NCBI GenBank assembly: GCA_037951105.1
Contig: JBAMJV010009471.1
Location: 1-64,000 of the forward strand
DNA length: 64,000 nucleotides
Direction: 5' to 3'
Source: Echinarachnius parma
Taxonomy: Eukaryota; Echinodermata; Echinoidea; Clypeasteroida; Echinarachniidae
Position numbers and translations under genes: made by a program. Shown in pieces: positions 10,742 to 21,311 of this stretch. Numbering within the stretch: the stretch's first letter is position 1; every line of letters starts with the position of its first letter. The notes beneath the pieces were generated by a model that saw only the letters and a program-made list of their open reading frames with translations, ran no database searches and had not been told where the DNA came from.

Positions 10742-13292
10742 AGGGCCGGTCACATTTACGGTAGTGGACGTAGTTGAACGTAGTGGAGGCTAGGGGTAGC
10801 CAAAGGTTGTGGTGGTGGAGGGGGGGGGGGGGTAGGTCTGGATAAGGGGATATAAAGGAGTATTATGTTACCTCCTTGGTTTTAGGGTTTTAATTAAATA
10901 TGACCAGAGAATGGGACTAGTATCTGAATGGGAGAAGGGGGAGGGCATACCAATAATTTATGGATGGCTAGGGTTAGCCAAGGGGGGGGGGGGGGGGGGG
11001 TAACCTGGGGGCACTGCCCATCGCTGTATGGACCCTCTCAGAAGACTGGGGCACCGTCCCCTCAGAGCATGAATAAAGCCTAGCGGCCCCTCAGAGCATG
11101 ATCAAAGCTAGGGGGCACCGTCCATCACTTTGGGGACCCAATTAGAAGACTGTGGGCTCTGTTCTTATTTTTTGGAGCCCCCTCTGATCATACCCGAATC
11201 TAGGGGGCACCGCTCATCGCTTTAAGAACCCTCTCAGAAGACTGGGGGCTCCGTTCTTATGTTGGAGAGCCCCCTTAGAGCATGAATAAAGCCTATAAGG
11301 GCACTGCCCATCGCTTTAAGAACCCTCTCAGAAGACTGGGGGCTCCGTCCTCATGTTAGGGAGCCCCTCAGTTCATGAATAAAGCCTAGGGGCACCGCAC
11401 ATATAATCAGAGACCCCTCAGAGCATGATCGAAACTGTATATGGGGATATAAAAGACTACATTATAATATATTTGATACCTCCTTGGTTTGAGGGTTTTA
11501 ATAAAATATGAACAGAGAAGGTGACTAGTGTCGGGAGGGGAGAAGGGGAAGGGCATAACAATGGTTTATGGATGGCAAGGGGTAGCCAGGGAGGTGTGTG
11601 GGGGGGGTCTGGATAAGGGGATATAAAGCAGTAAATGTAACTCCTTGGTTTAGGGTTTTAATTAGATATGAACAGAGAATGGGACTTGTGTTTGGAGTGG
11701 AAAAGGGGGAGGGCATAACATTGTTTATGGATGGCTAGGAGTAGCTGGGGGGGGGGGGGGGAAGGGGGATGGATACAAACAATTATAGCGGAATATATAT
11801 TACCTCCTTGGTTGAGGTGGTTTCAATAAATATGGACAGAGAATGGGACTACTGTCGGTAGGGAATAGGGGGGGCATACTAATGGTTTCTGGATGTCTAA
11901 GGGTAACCAAGGGGGGGGGGGGGAGGGGGGGGGTGGATACGTCGATATAAAGAGTATATATGACCTTTTTAGGGCTATAATTATATATGACTAGAGAATG
12001 GGACTAGTGTCGGGAGAGGAGAAGGGGGATGTTATTAAGGGGGGATCATAAATGTTTTATGGATGGCTAGGCCGGGATGCCCAAGGGGGGGGGGGTGGGG
12101 GGGGGGTTGGTGCTGGATACGGTATATTAAGAGTGATGATGATCTTCTTTTTACCCAGGCGCACATGTCTTAGTTTCAGTTTTAGTTTTTGTATTTCTGC
12201 ATCTAACAAAAATAACAATTAATACATTTTAGCATAATGATAAGTAGGTAATACAATTAGTAATTCACAAATAATAAATATAAGTAATCAAAAGAACAAT
12301 TACCAAGCATATTTCAAATCGAATTTGAAAATAAATGAAAAGATGAGAATGCAGAAGACCGATATCGTAAGCAGAGTTTGAAGTGATACCGCCCTTATAG
12401 AATGAGGAGGGGAGACAGAAGAAAGAGAGGGTGAAGATTATCATCACCATCACGATCATTGCCAGTATTATCATTGTCATCATCATCTATATCATTGTCA
12501 TAAACGATAATTATTATCATCATCATCATGACAATATACGATGACCATCATCATCACCCAAATCTTCATCATCATGACTAATCAATACCTTCATCATCAT
12601 CCTCGCACCATTATTATCGTCATCAATATCATCATTAACATTATCTACCATCATTATCATCATCGTCATCATCATGGGCATCTTCATCAACCTTATCACC
12701 ATTATCATCATCGTCATCAATGTCATCATTACCCTTATCATTATCATTACCATCATCAACATCATCGCCATGATCGTTACCAGCATTATTGTCATAAAGA
12801 CGGAGCCCCCCTAGGTTTTATTCATGCTCTCAGGGGCTCTCCAACATAAGGACGGAGCCCCCCCCTCCCCCCCCCCCCGCCCCCAGTCTATTGAGAGGGT
12901 CCATAAAGCGAAGGGCGGTGCCCCCAAGCTTCGGGTATGATCAGAGGGGGCTCCAAATAGATCGGCAGAGCCCTCAGTCTTTTAAGAGGGCCCCCAAAGT
13001 GATGGGGGATGCCCCTTAGCATAAATCATGCTCCGAGAGGGCTCCATATATATGGGCGGTGCCCCTAGGTTTTATTCATGCTCTGAGGGGGTTCCAAGTA
13101 GATAGGCAGAGCTGCCTGTATTTTACGAGGCCCCCCCCCCCCCCCCCCCCCTCATGTGATGGGGGGATGCCCACTAGTTTTAATCCACTCCCGACACTAG
13201 TCCCATTCTCTGTTCATATTTAATTAATCACCCTCAAACCGAGGAGGTAATACTGCTTTATATCTCCTTATCCAGCTCCCCCCCCCCCCCCC
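10742..13292. repeat. Composite block of tandem and inverted minisatellite units
   Basis: Left part: several ~160-190 bp units, each with GGATGGCTAGG, a G run, GGATATAAA, ACCTCCTTGG and GGGACTAGTGTCGGG (10780-10970, 11440-12130). Interposed (10999-11440) and again in inverted orientation (12805-13180) are units with CCTCTCAGAAGACTGGGG and GAGCATGAATAAAGCCTA. A reverse copy of the first unit ends the block (13190-13280). The centre (12430-12790) is a CAT/CATCAC microsatellite. No gene. Confidence 0.75.
12430..12800. repeat. CAT-rich microsatellite
   Basis: Imperfect CAT/CGT/CAC trinucleotide run. Open frames across it (poly His or Met/Asp) are artefacts of the repeat. Confidence 0.85.
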
Positions 13293-13489
13293 TCGATTGG
13301 GTTTGAACTTGGGTCCCGTGATTAGAAGTCAATTATCCAATCGTGCCACAATACTTCCACTCCCACCTCCACCTATTTGTATCCTTTATATATGTGCCCT
13401 TCATACATTTCCCACTTATATATTAGTTATAATATTTTCTTTAAATTTTTCAAGTGAGCTGGTTGATTTGACCTGATATTATATACTGA
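13293..13489. repeat. Direct repeat B (truncated SINE head plus flank)
   Basis: Second copy of 10556-10741 in the same orientation. It begins sharply after a C run at the edge of the minisatellite block, cutting the SINE at its head. Confidence 0.8.
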
Positions 13490-14720
13490 TACAGAAAATA
13501 CATGGTGTTGAAATGTGTTCATTTTGTTTGGATCAGAAGCTCTCTATGTTTGCTATTTGCTTTGGTTGATTCCTTTGGAATGCTGCTTCATGTGGTTCTT
13601 GATTCTGTTATTCATCTCATGTTTGTTTTGGTATATTGGAGTGATCTGTTCGAAGGGTCTGCCCAGTCATATGCAGTATGCACATTTTAGTGAGATATTC
13701 CAAGTCAGTTTTAACCTTGTCAGTAGAAAGGATATTGCTGAATCATGTCAATTGCATTATATTACTTTCATTCACTGTTTTCTTCCTTAGGGAGACTTCA
13801 TTGATGAGTAATACATGAGCTGAATGGGCCATAGTTTTATGTGAATGAAACAGATCAAGGCCTATATAAATTAAAGGCTGCTAACCCTATACAGTAGTTG
13901 GCATATCAAACGTCCACTCGGATACTTGCTAGTTGCTAGGCAATTGGTATTGATACAACGATGTTACACTAAATTATTCCATCATAGTTCTGGTTGACCT
14001 GGCCTGGTAACACTCTGTCCAAATCCCAATGTTTGTAGAAATGTGAACAATTACAAGATGAATATATGTACTAATATCATTGTATTAAATGTAAACCTTC
14101 TCTATAGACATTTGTACTTTTGTAGGTTACTATGATAACAAAGGCGTGAAGGCTTATTTGCAGTTTAAATTGAATGTTATTTGCGCTATATTAGTTATTA
14201 TTATAATATGCAATGATTTTAAATGATTATATTGTCTTGTTTACTCCTTACAGAGGATTTTGAACTGTAATTTCTAAAAGAGACACTATTACAATGTTAT
14301 TTTATATGATACATACAATTATACTTGTCCTTCAGACATTTCATGTTTATAATATATGCTTTGACATTTTGAAATTTTTTAATTTGCAGTGAATTCACCA
14401 GAGTTATGGTGTGAAATCACATATATATGTAATTTCTCATCTCATTGACTAGGTTGAAATGGACCATTATTAATCTTACCTCGTGAATTGTAATTCACTC
14501 TCTAGGAAGAGTAGAAATTATACACTTCTTGTTTTATTATTAAGAATTTTACTGCGTGTGCAATACATTGATTAATTACTTTCAATACCAGGATATATAC
14601 ATTTATGTTTTTTATCTCTCCTCAGATGCTGTCATTGACACAGTAATGAAAGGAATTAATTGGACATCTGATGCCTACCCCTAACAAAATCCGGAGAGGA
14701 GCTGTCAAACAAATTGGACT
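13490..14720. other. No confident gene; one hydrophobic open frame near 13502-13790
   Basis: Two overlapping plus frames at 13502-13690 and 13515-13790 are hydrophobic and membrane-like. Neither shows a domain I can name, nor clean splice sites. The rest is AT-rich. Confidence 0.3.
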
Positions 14721-14795
14721 TCAGTAATCCCCCGCATATATCCCCAAATCGATTTCTATCATTCAGGTTTATGTCAGGCTTATAATAGCTTCTGA
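14721..14795 (+). repeat. 75-bp repeat with coding-like conservation (copy 1)
   Basis: Reads TSVIPRIYPQIDFY in one plus frame and ends TATAATAGCTTCTGA. The same block is on the minus strand at 58025-58100 with mostly third-position changes. Function unknown. Confidence 0.45.
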
Positions 14796-14823
14796 CCACA
14801 CAAGCAAACTAGGGTTTTCTATA

Positions 14824-15344
14824 CAGGGTGGCCCAAAAAAAACGGAACGGGGCACTTCCCGAAATAAAGTACCGACATGTTTATGTCCATCGGATAGGGT
14901 GTCTTTCCCAATGAAAAACGATACCAAGAACAGTAATTTTGGTCGTGTGGTTTTTGTTTTAGGGCGCTGCGAGTGAGACCATGTCAGGTACCAATTTTTA
15001 CCTAGTCGGCACCAGTTAATATGCACTCCCTGCCCGTAATACCATTCATCGACCATGCATATTCTCTCGGCACACGGCGGAGTGCACACTAACAATGGCG
15101 CGCGGTCAACGCAGCTATGAAAGGCGATACGTGCGATGTATCAAGCACTGGCTTGTTACAAAATTGACAAAAAAGAGAACATGACATGGTGTCACTGACA
15201 GCGCTCTAAAACAAAAACTACACGACCAAATTGACTGTTCTTGGTGTCGTTGTTCATTTGAAAAGACACCCTATCCGATGGACATAATACATTTATTACT
15301 ATATTTTGGGAAGTGCCCCGTTCCGTTTTTTGGGGGCCACCATG
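14824..15344. mobile_element. 520-bp inverted-repeat DNA element flanked by TATA
   Basis: Arms of about 150 bp: left CAGGGTGGCCCAAAAAAAAC, right ends in GGGGGCCACCATG. Paired blocks include GGACATAA/TTATGTCC and ACACCCTATCCGATGG. TATA flanks both ends. A short open frame starting MARGQRSYERRYVRC at about 15093 may be the remnant of a transposase start. Mariner-like assignment is only a guess. Confidence 0.7.
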
Positions 15345-15759
15345 TATAGATTGGGCGTTATATAGCGCTAGTTTAGCAATCCGGAGGTCTCTGGTTAGAA
15401 TCACAGAGGAATCCCTTTTTCTTTGCTCTTTTTCATTTATATTATACAACTGGTTGTTTATTTATATGTTTGAGTTAAATAATTAACAAGTTAGAATAGC
15501 TCTAGAAGGTGGCATACACGTTGAGGAAGGGCAAGTTGTTCATCTAACTTACTGTACATGTATTTGTCATACACTGGCCTGGAAAACAATAATTAGCTGA
15601 AATTCGTGATCTAGGAAAGCCAACCCCTGTATATACCCCACCTGTATACTGCCTTCTGACTGTTGCCCTGTCCCATCGTAATATCCAGAGGTCCTGAGGG
15701 ATTCCTGTGTAAGAATGGAGTTTGTAGTTGACAAATCCATGTGATTTTACATATTTAAT

Positions 15760-16100
15760 TTAGGGGCACTGCCACAATTAATGCCCCCCCCCCCCCCCCC
15801 CAGTCATTCAGTAGGTTCTAAGGAATGAATGTGCAAAAGTGAATCTTGTAATTCAACAATTCTGTTTGATTTAAAAGTTTAATTTTGGGGCTCCGCTAAG
15901 ATGCGCCACTACACTTACATGACATTTTTGCAATGGACTCCTACCCAGTGCCAAACAATGGATCAGTATGATTTTACTTTATATATATTTAATGTTGGGG
16001 CTCCAGTATGATGCCCGTATCATCTCCACACTGATATGAAATTTGTACTCGGGGCTCCTACCCTTATATCATCCAGTAGGTACTAAGAATGCCCCGTGCC
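15760..16100. repeat. Degenerate GGGGCTCC tandem units
   Basis: Three or four diverged ~120-bp units with GGGGCACTGCC/GGGGCTCC and CAGTAGGTTCTAAG-like cores and a C run at about 15783. Weakly related in style to the 11-13 kb units. Confidence 0.4.
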
Positions 16101-16435
16101 CAAAATGGCACTTGCATCCAACCAGCAAGGATAATTTGACTAAGCCACCTGATTCAAATTTTGTGAATTTATAACCAGTCTGGCAGCATTGACAATTAAT
16201 TTTCTATCTAAATGATTGTATCATGTGTACATTATTTTCCCTATATTTGCAGTTATCAAACCCAACTTTTCCTCTTAAATTTGTTTAACTTTATTATTTG
16301 AAATGAACCACTTTTTCTAACAATAAAAACTATGAAATTTATTTAGGATGACAATGTATTTTGGCCCATTATGTCCATGCTATTTGTATGGGTACTGCTT
16401 TTTAAAAATTATTATCATCAACCATCAAACAAATG

Positions 16436-16650
16436 CTGTAAACCGGGATGACTTTGGCCGCCAGGGTACGGACTCTTGCCACTTTCTGAGATGAATGTTT
16501 TTTCATCAACCCTCACTTTTTAGAACACATTTCTTATAGGGTTATGTAAAGAATCAGACATTAGTAAAAAAAAAATGAGACTTGGAAATATATCCTTTTC
16601 AAAAAGTGGAAAAAATTCACCCTAGGTGCCAAAGTCACCCCGGTTTACGG
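16436..16650. mobile_element. MITE, CCGTAAACCGGGGTGACTTTGG family (copy 1)
   Basis: About 215 bp with inverted ends GTAAACCGGGATGACTTTGG and CCAAAGTCACCCCGGTTTAC. Second copy at 23718-23936. Confidence 0.8.
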
Positions 16651-17684
16651 TATGTTAACTATGTACTTCAGAAAGTGACACTCTCATTACCGCACTTATC
16701 CCCTCTAAATACTAATAGACTTACACCTATAAGTATGATATTCAGTACCATATTTTTTACTTTAATTGCTATGTAATGATATACCCCTCAATTCAAAGGA
16801 AAGCGGAAACCTGGTATAATATATGGCTTAAATGAAATAAAAAAAAAGTGAAATGGATTTTTATAATTTATAACTGGCTCTATTAGTGAGAGCACATATT
16901 GTCACTTCTATTTGTTTAATTTCCTTCAGGGTAGGTCCTTTTTACTCATAACAGAAATCATGATGGATGTTTAATACTTGAATCCATGTACATGTATAGT
17001 AGTCTTGTAGTAATTGTAACTCAAACTCCAACATCCTTTAATTTGAATGAGATATTTTGTTATCATGTATATATTGTACATGTATACATTAGATGCTAGA
17101 CATTATTAAATGTAGTTTAGATTATCAAGTTGGAAATTGTTTTGTTTATTATTCAAATAGTAATTAGCATGGTAAGAAGATGTGTTGTTGTATTGATTAA
17201 CAGTAGTCTTCACTAATGGAGAGCCATTTAAAAGAGTATTTCATTTGGTACACCTATTACAAGGAAAATGATCCTTGTAAAAAGCTACATAATTGAGCCG
17301 AGACTACTGTTGATGTAGGGTGAAACCACCAACATTTATTCACTGCTCACAAATAAACCACCACCTATTCTACACCAGGCTCCAAACAACATGCAGTCCA
17401 AGCACCCATAGTATCATGTAAACACAATGGAAACAAAGCACTGACACCATACACTGTCAATATTGCAATCAGACACACTCACCCTTCCATAGATTTAATT
17501 TACCATGTTGCACATATGCAAATGCACTCACAAGCAAGCACACTGTTATAGTCACCCTTTGTAATGTTATACAATGGAATCTCGTTATAAAGAGCTCTGA
17601 TATCACAAAACCCTCAATCAACAAGGTAATTTAAGCTGGTCCCAGCTCTTTGTTTTGTTTTGTTCTATTTACCCCAATATAATG

Positions 17685-17848
17685 GGCTTATATGCCGAAA
17701 GGGTGGGTAGCGTTGACTGGAACGCGACTATTCGTCCAAAGCCCCCCGGTTTTGCCGAAAGGGTGCGTTGGGGGCGTCGCGTCGCGTTGACTGGAACGCA
17801 ACCATTCGTAGCGACGCTACCCACCCTTTCGGCAAAAGCCGATATAAT
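17685..17848. mobile_element. GC-rich hairpin element
   Basis: GCCGAAAGGGTGGGTAGCGT pairs with ACGCTACCCACCCTTTCGGC. Inside is a direct repeat of GCGTTGACTGGAACGC. It stands out as a GC island in AT-rich DNA; probably a short foldback transposon. Confidence 0.65.
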
Positions 17849-18622
17849 GAGACACCTGATAAAACAAGGTACTTTTCATGGTCCCAAGGACATTGTTATA
17901 ATGAGGTTCCACTGTATTTGTATTTTATATTTTTGCTTGAATCCCTTGTCCTGTGTTTTAATATAACTTCCTATAATTAATTTTGTAATTATTGGAATTA
18001 AATCAATATTGATTGAAAATTAAAAAGAATGAACTACATACAGGACACATGCAGATGAATAATTGATTTGTTAGACCAAGTTGCTTTTATGGATTCAAAT
18101 GCATGCTATGCATGATGGTATTACACTCAAAGGGCATTCCTGAATGCTTTGCAATTCAATCATATTTTATCCCCATAACTACCTATCAAAATCCATTTCA
18201 CTTTTTTTTATTTCATTTAAGCCATATATTAACAAAGTAAACATGAAATGTGGAAGTTCCTTTTTGTTAAATTTGACAAAGTTAATTGATCACTTTATCA
18301 GCCAGACATGGTATGAAATTACCTCTGTATGTGATATATACATATTCTGTCTATCAAATAGATCATATTTTAATGATCAATAGTTATTATGGAGTAAACT
18401 AATTTACATTATATATATACACACACATTGGTTGGATAAAGACATGTTCCTCATGTTCTGTTCTATTAATTTATTTTACTCAATGTTAACGATATACAAA
18501 ATTATCACAATATCAAAATCACATTTCGTTCACAATGTTAAGGGGGTTCATTGCATGTACATGTTAAAACTATTTGAAGATGGATGAACAAAAAAAAAAC
18601 ACATTATGACCCCAAGTGCTAT

Positions 18623-18863
18623 TTATTCCTATGGGAAACATTGGCAACGCACTCTGATAAGTATGTGGACTTACTACTTATATGTTTTGTACACTTATAT
18701 GTTTTGTACACAAATTTCCCAATTTTTACAGTTTTCTTCGTAGTCGCACTTTTCCATTCCCCAAACTCATGATATGTGGTGTATAAATGTATTCTACAAA
18801 ACATATGTTGAACTCAAACGAAGGGTAAACATATTAATTTTGTAATTATTGGAATTAAATCAA
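18623..18863. mobile_element. Inserted 240-bp segment with 15-bp target duplication
   Basis: Flanked on both sides by GACCCCAAGTGCTAT (18608-18622 and 18864-18878). Its core (to about 18833) is about 90 percent like 19661-19857. Its end also repeats a 27-bp AATTTTGTAATTATTGG... stretch found at about 17980. Confidence 0.7.
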
Positions 18864-19592
18864 GACCCCAAGTGCTATGAACAATATTGTAAATCATTGT
18901 AATACATTCAATACATTCTTTTAATTGAAATATAGTAAAGATATTGCAAGATTTAGATTTGTACATCATATTCTTATCGGTCACCTTTATTCTTTATTTT
19001 AAAATAATCACGAAACCAGTAGCAACATGGCTAGACAACACAGTTCGCCCCCAAATCATAGACTGGGGTAAAACATAATTTCATGGTAAGTAATTCATTC
19101 AAACAATGACAAATAATGTTTAACTGGGTATGGCTCTTCCATCGCACATTTTGTATGTGAAACCCAACTTAACTTTTACTGAAACCCGACTTGATTATTT
19201 CAATTCAATTTTGAATGGTTATGTCAACAGGTCTTCAAGATATTACAGTTACAGGTTATTTTTGCATATATAAGCCCTATGAACTTTGACCATTGACCCC
19301 ATGTCCCCAAAATCTGATAGCTACATTGGCTCAAGATACATTCAGGTACCAAGTAGGATTAACAATTTTCAACCGGTTGTTGACATATTGTGATTAATAG
19401 TAATTTGGGGATATTCAATGAGCCATGACCCAAAAATATAATCAGATCATTTTCACCCAAATATCTACAATCATACAAAGCTTAGAATTAATCTGTCAAT
19501 CGTTTTTCCAGATATCACAAGAACGAAAATGTGATGGACAACCTGAGACATAATGAAGCCTAATCAAACTGTTGCTTTCATAGACTTGGACA

Positions 19593-20028
19593 GATGGATA
19601 ATCTCTGAAAGTAAGAGCATAATCGGGCCATAAACAAGAAAACTATGGCTCTTTGAAGATGCCTATTTATTCCTATGGTAAACATTGGCAACGCACTCTG
19701 ATAAGTATGTGGACTTACTACTTATATGTTTTGTACACAAATGTTCCCATTTTTACAGTTTTCTTCGTAGTCACACTTTTCCACTCCCCAAATTCATGAT
19801 ATGTGGTGTATAAATGTATTCTACAAAACATATGTTGAACTCAAACGAAGGGTAAAAATATATTTTGTAAAAATTGAACAAAATTTAAATTTTGTGCACA
19901 AAAAGTAGTCCACAACTTTGCCAGACTGCGTTGCCAATTTGAGTCACTAAATAAATAAATGGATATTTTCAAAGAGCCATAGTTTTCTTATTTCTTGACT
20001 GATTGTGCTCAAACTTTCAGAGATTATT
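19593..20028. mobile_element. Inverted-repeat element with ~70-bp arms
   Basis: Left arm carries GATAATCTCTGAAAGT and AAAACTATGGCTCTTTGAA; the right arm is their complement (TTCAAAGAGCCATAGTTTT, ACTTTCAGAGATTATTC form). The interior (19661-19857) is shared with 18623-18833. Confidence 0.75.
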
Positions 20029-20154
20029 CCTCCTAATCTTTTTAAGACTATGGAAGCAACACTTTGCTTGGGTTTTATTGTTCTTTAAAAAAAAATGTTT
20101 ATATAATGCAAGTGTGAACAATAGCCCACCAGAGTTTACAGGGGACTCCAGAAG

Positions 20155-20256
20155 CATGGGCGTAGATCTGTCATTGATACCAATTCAACAGGGGGGAGAT
20201 GATCTATTCATTCATCCCCCTGATGTAAAGGTATTACGTAAGTCTCTACGCCCATG
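20155..20256. mobile_element. Small MITE, CATGGGCG ends (copy 1)
   Basis: Ends CATGGGCGTAGA and TCTACGCCCATG. Inside, CCCCCCTGTT/GGGGGGA blocks pair. A second copy is at 47337-47427. Confidence 0.7.
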
Positions 20257-20719
20257 TCCAGAAGACCAATCACATGGTTCACTGCAACTCAAGAAAAAAA
20301 GGAAAAATAACAAATTACGAGGTGAACAAAACCCCCAAAATATGAACAAACTTATAATTTAGAAATGACGTACACATGCGCATGGCTTTTGAAGGCCAGT
20401 AATGGAGATATTTCCAGTCTCCAACAGCCTGAAGGGTTTTCCCCTTTATAAACATGTGATAACACAAAATGCATTATACAAACACATCACCATAAACTTG
20501 AGATAAACTACTGTGGCTAACATAATCCTTACCCTTACTTAGCCCACAAATGAAGTATAAACTAACAGTAACCTTCAATTTGTAATCAAAATGACGAGAT
20601 CAGAATAAGATTTTAAAACATGACTCAGTTTTAAGTGAGAACGAAGCAGAAAATAATTGAAAGGACATTCAAATAGTAACTATTCATTCACATTTAGTAA
20701 TTATGATAATTACTTCTTG

Positions 20720-21000
20720 TCGCATGTTTCCTCTTGGGTAGCACAAATGATGGAAATAATCAATCCTTTGAGACGACTAACATGTTTTGACTAGCCACAG
20801 GTGGTTGCCAAGTTTTCAAAACGTCCTGCATGAAATGTGATCTGAGCATGTACTCATTACAATAGCAGGTTACATAACCACTGTTCAGTATGCTGCTTTG
20901 ACGGTGGTCATGTAACTTGCTTTCATTTATCAGCGACACTCGGATAAAGTTTCATGCGTTACCATATCCTTATCCAAGGCTCCACACTAACTGTTTTCTC
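20720..21000. repeat. Dispersed repeat with GGTTACATAACC (copy 1)
   Basis: Contains GCAGGTTACATAACCACTG and matching blocks also found at 53680-53960. Probably a degraded inverted-repeat element. Confidence 0.45.
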
Positions 21001-21240
21001 TACTGGCCCGTTCGGACAAGCGAAATCATGGATTTTCACATTTGACTTGCCCAAACAGAAAATTTAGTTGCCTGCTTACTTCTAGATCTATGAGATTTAG
21101 GACCTAAAGAATTTCATTATTCTCTCATAGTAGATCAATAATTTAGTTGCCCGATCGGGCAACCAAACTATGCATTTACAAAATTATACTTGCCCCAGAT
21201 CAATTTGTACTTGCCCCGGGCAACAGGGCAAGTGCTAGTG
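21000..21240. repeat. Dispersed repeat with GCCCGATCGGGC palindrome (copy 2)
   Basis: Shares TGGCCCGTTCGGACAAG, TTGCCCGATCGGGCAA and CTTGCCCC motifs with 880-1150. It lies just downstream of the last exon of the unrecognised minus-strand gene. Confidence 0.45.
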
Positions 21241-21311
21241 TCGAGAAGCCTTATCAGTAACAGTGAGCAAACATGCAAATGGTTGGTCTACCTCCAGTCC
21301 TTCCAAAGCGT

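Noticed and set aside
12526-12849. Met/Asp- and His-rich frames
   Set aside because: Artefacts of the CAT microsatellite.
13502-13790. Remnant of an HRD1/gp78-like membrane ubiquitin ligase
   Set aside because: Hydrophobic pattern only; no RING or conserved motif could be aligned.
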